Assembly (NCBI GenBank): GCA_002440965.1
Contig: DJWJ01000039.1
Coordinates: 1-14,705 of the forward strand
From: Candidatus Omnitrophica bacterium UBA6233
GTDB lineage: Bacteria; Omnitrophota; Gorgyraeia; Gygaellales; Profunditerraquicolaceae
Length of the DNA: 14,705 nt
Direction: 5' to 3'
Shown here: in pieces, positions 14,171 through 14,705 of the stretch
Numbering within the stretch: the stretch's first letter is position 1
Layout: the number at the start of each line of letters is the position of its first letter
Position numbers and translations under genes: made by a program
The notes under the pieces: model-generated
What the model was told of the DNA's origin: nothing
The model's input: only the letters and a program-made list of their open reading frames with translations
Database searches by the model: none

Positions 14171-14356
14171 ATGAATCTTGATAATTGGATTAACGAACTA
14201 AGGAATCAATTGACGACTTTTGATCTTAAGGCATTAGATAACGAAGTCAAAATGGCCGATATAACACTCGGTTATCTTGATGCGCAAGGATTAATTCATT
14301 ATCACAAGATCGAATATAGAGCAAAAGGATTTGAGAAAAAGCATATCTTGGATTAA
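14171..14356 (+). CDS. Hypothetical 61-residue protein
   Basis: ATG 14171 is preceded by GAAAGGGAAAA, an acceptable ribosome site. The product (MNLDNWINELRNQL onward) begins with an amphipathic helix and continues with a mixed region (ADITLGYLDAQGLIHYHKIEYRAKGF). No motif, membrane segment or cysteine is seen, and I do not recognise a family. It is enclosed between repeat copies B and C, on the same strand as the SpoVG gene and 240 bases after it. It may be part of the same cassette; coding status is likely but not certain. Confidence 0.5.
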   Translation: MNLDNWINELRNQLTTFDLKALDNEVKMADITLGYLDAQGLIHYHKIEYRAKGFEKKHILD

Positions 14357-14418
14357 TTAAAACAGGATTAATATTACCGCGTTAGATACAAAGAAAATTA
14401 TAATGTTCTTATTGTTTT

Positions 14419-14705
14419 AGCCCTTATTGTGCTTCTCAACCCATCCTCAAATTTTCCTTCGTTTTTACTTCTTCTTGCCTTTTTCACGTAACCCTCTTTC
14501 TTTTTGTTCGCCGACAATAGCCCAATATTGACTTTTGTGCAAGAAAATCCTTTGAAAAAATTCATCTCTACCTTAAAAGCCTTTTCGTGGTTTGCCTCGG
14601 AAAGGCTTTTTAGGCATCAGAAGTATTCTGCCCCTTGCGGGGAGTCTCAATTTTTCCAAAAGACCCCAGGAAATTCACTCGCTTGGCGCTCGTTACTTTC
14701 GGGCA
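14419..14705 (+). repeat. Long leader repeat, copy C, cut by the window end
   Basis: Third copy, starting about 60 bases after the 61-residue ORF. The core from AAGAAAATCC onward is nearly identical to copy B. The CCCC-TTGC-GGGG hairpin is perfect here. The sequence stops at the TTTCGGGCA segment, before the 11-bp stem and ribosome site. A further small gene would be expected just outside the window. Confidence 0.85.
14575..14611 (+). terminator. Terminator-like hairpin in repeat copy C
   Basis: AAAAGCCTTT (14575-14584) pairs with AAAGGCTTTT (14601-14610), ending in five T, identical to copy B in stem and loop. It lies about 220 bases after the 61-residue ORF and could end its transcript. 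Confidence 0.6.

Noticed and set aside
8791..14705. CRISPR array or integron attC sites
   Set aside because: Repeats are hundreds of bases long, only three, widely and unevenly spaced, and lack the core sites of attC; no cas or integrase gene is present.

Overview
The window looks like a stretch of an integrated conjugative element or plasmid with a variable cargo region. It probably comes from an uncultivated Gram-negative-type bacterium. The F-type pilus-assembly genes imply a periplasm. A SpoVG-family gene behind a long repeated leader is a combination I loosely associate with Omnitrophota-like genomes, but the taxonomic guess is weak and rests only on sequence style.

Positions 1-3063 hold the tail of an F-type type IV secretion operon on the + strand: traU (5' end outside the window), a TrbC-like protein, a TraF-like thioredoxin-fold protein with CPAC, and TraH. 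The genes overlap by 1 to 16 bases. traG, which follows traH in F, is not there. Instead 3234-6104 carries a compact restriction-modification module: C5-cytosine methyltransferase, PD-(D/E)xK endonuclease and Vsr mismatch endonuclease. A complete IS4-family element (6280-7549) with a 9-bp target duplication follows.

Positions 7808-13249 form an AT-rich accessory, probably defence-related, segment. It holds a stand-alone DpnII/MboI-like nuclease-fold protein, a 57-residue one-helix membrane protein overlapping an 898-residue TPR plus PIN-like protein, and a three-helix membrane protein whose 3' end is cut off by an IS3-family orfA remnant.

The most unusual structure is a long direct repeat (about 290 to 380 bp visible) present three times: copy A 8791-9157, copy B 13262-13642, copy C 14419 to the window end. 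Each contains a terminator-like hairpin and a CCCC/GGGG hairpin; A and B also show an 11-bp stem and then a strong Shine-Dalgarno and ATG. Copy B leads into a SpoVG-family gene and copy A into an 18-codon ORF; the gene after copy C lies outside the window. The repeat therefore looks like a portable expression leader or structured RNA that also divides the cargo into segments. Between B and C lie the SpoVG gene, an intergenic region with a 14-bp stem-loop, and a 61-residue unknown protein.

Together the window reads as a transfer operon followed by accumulated defence genes, insertion sequences and repeated leader cassettes.
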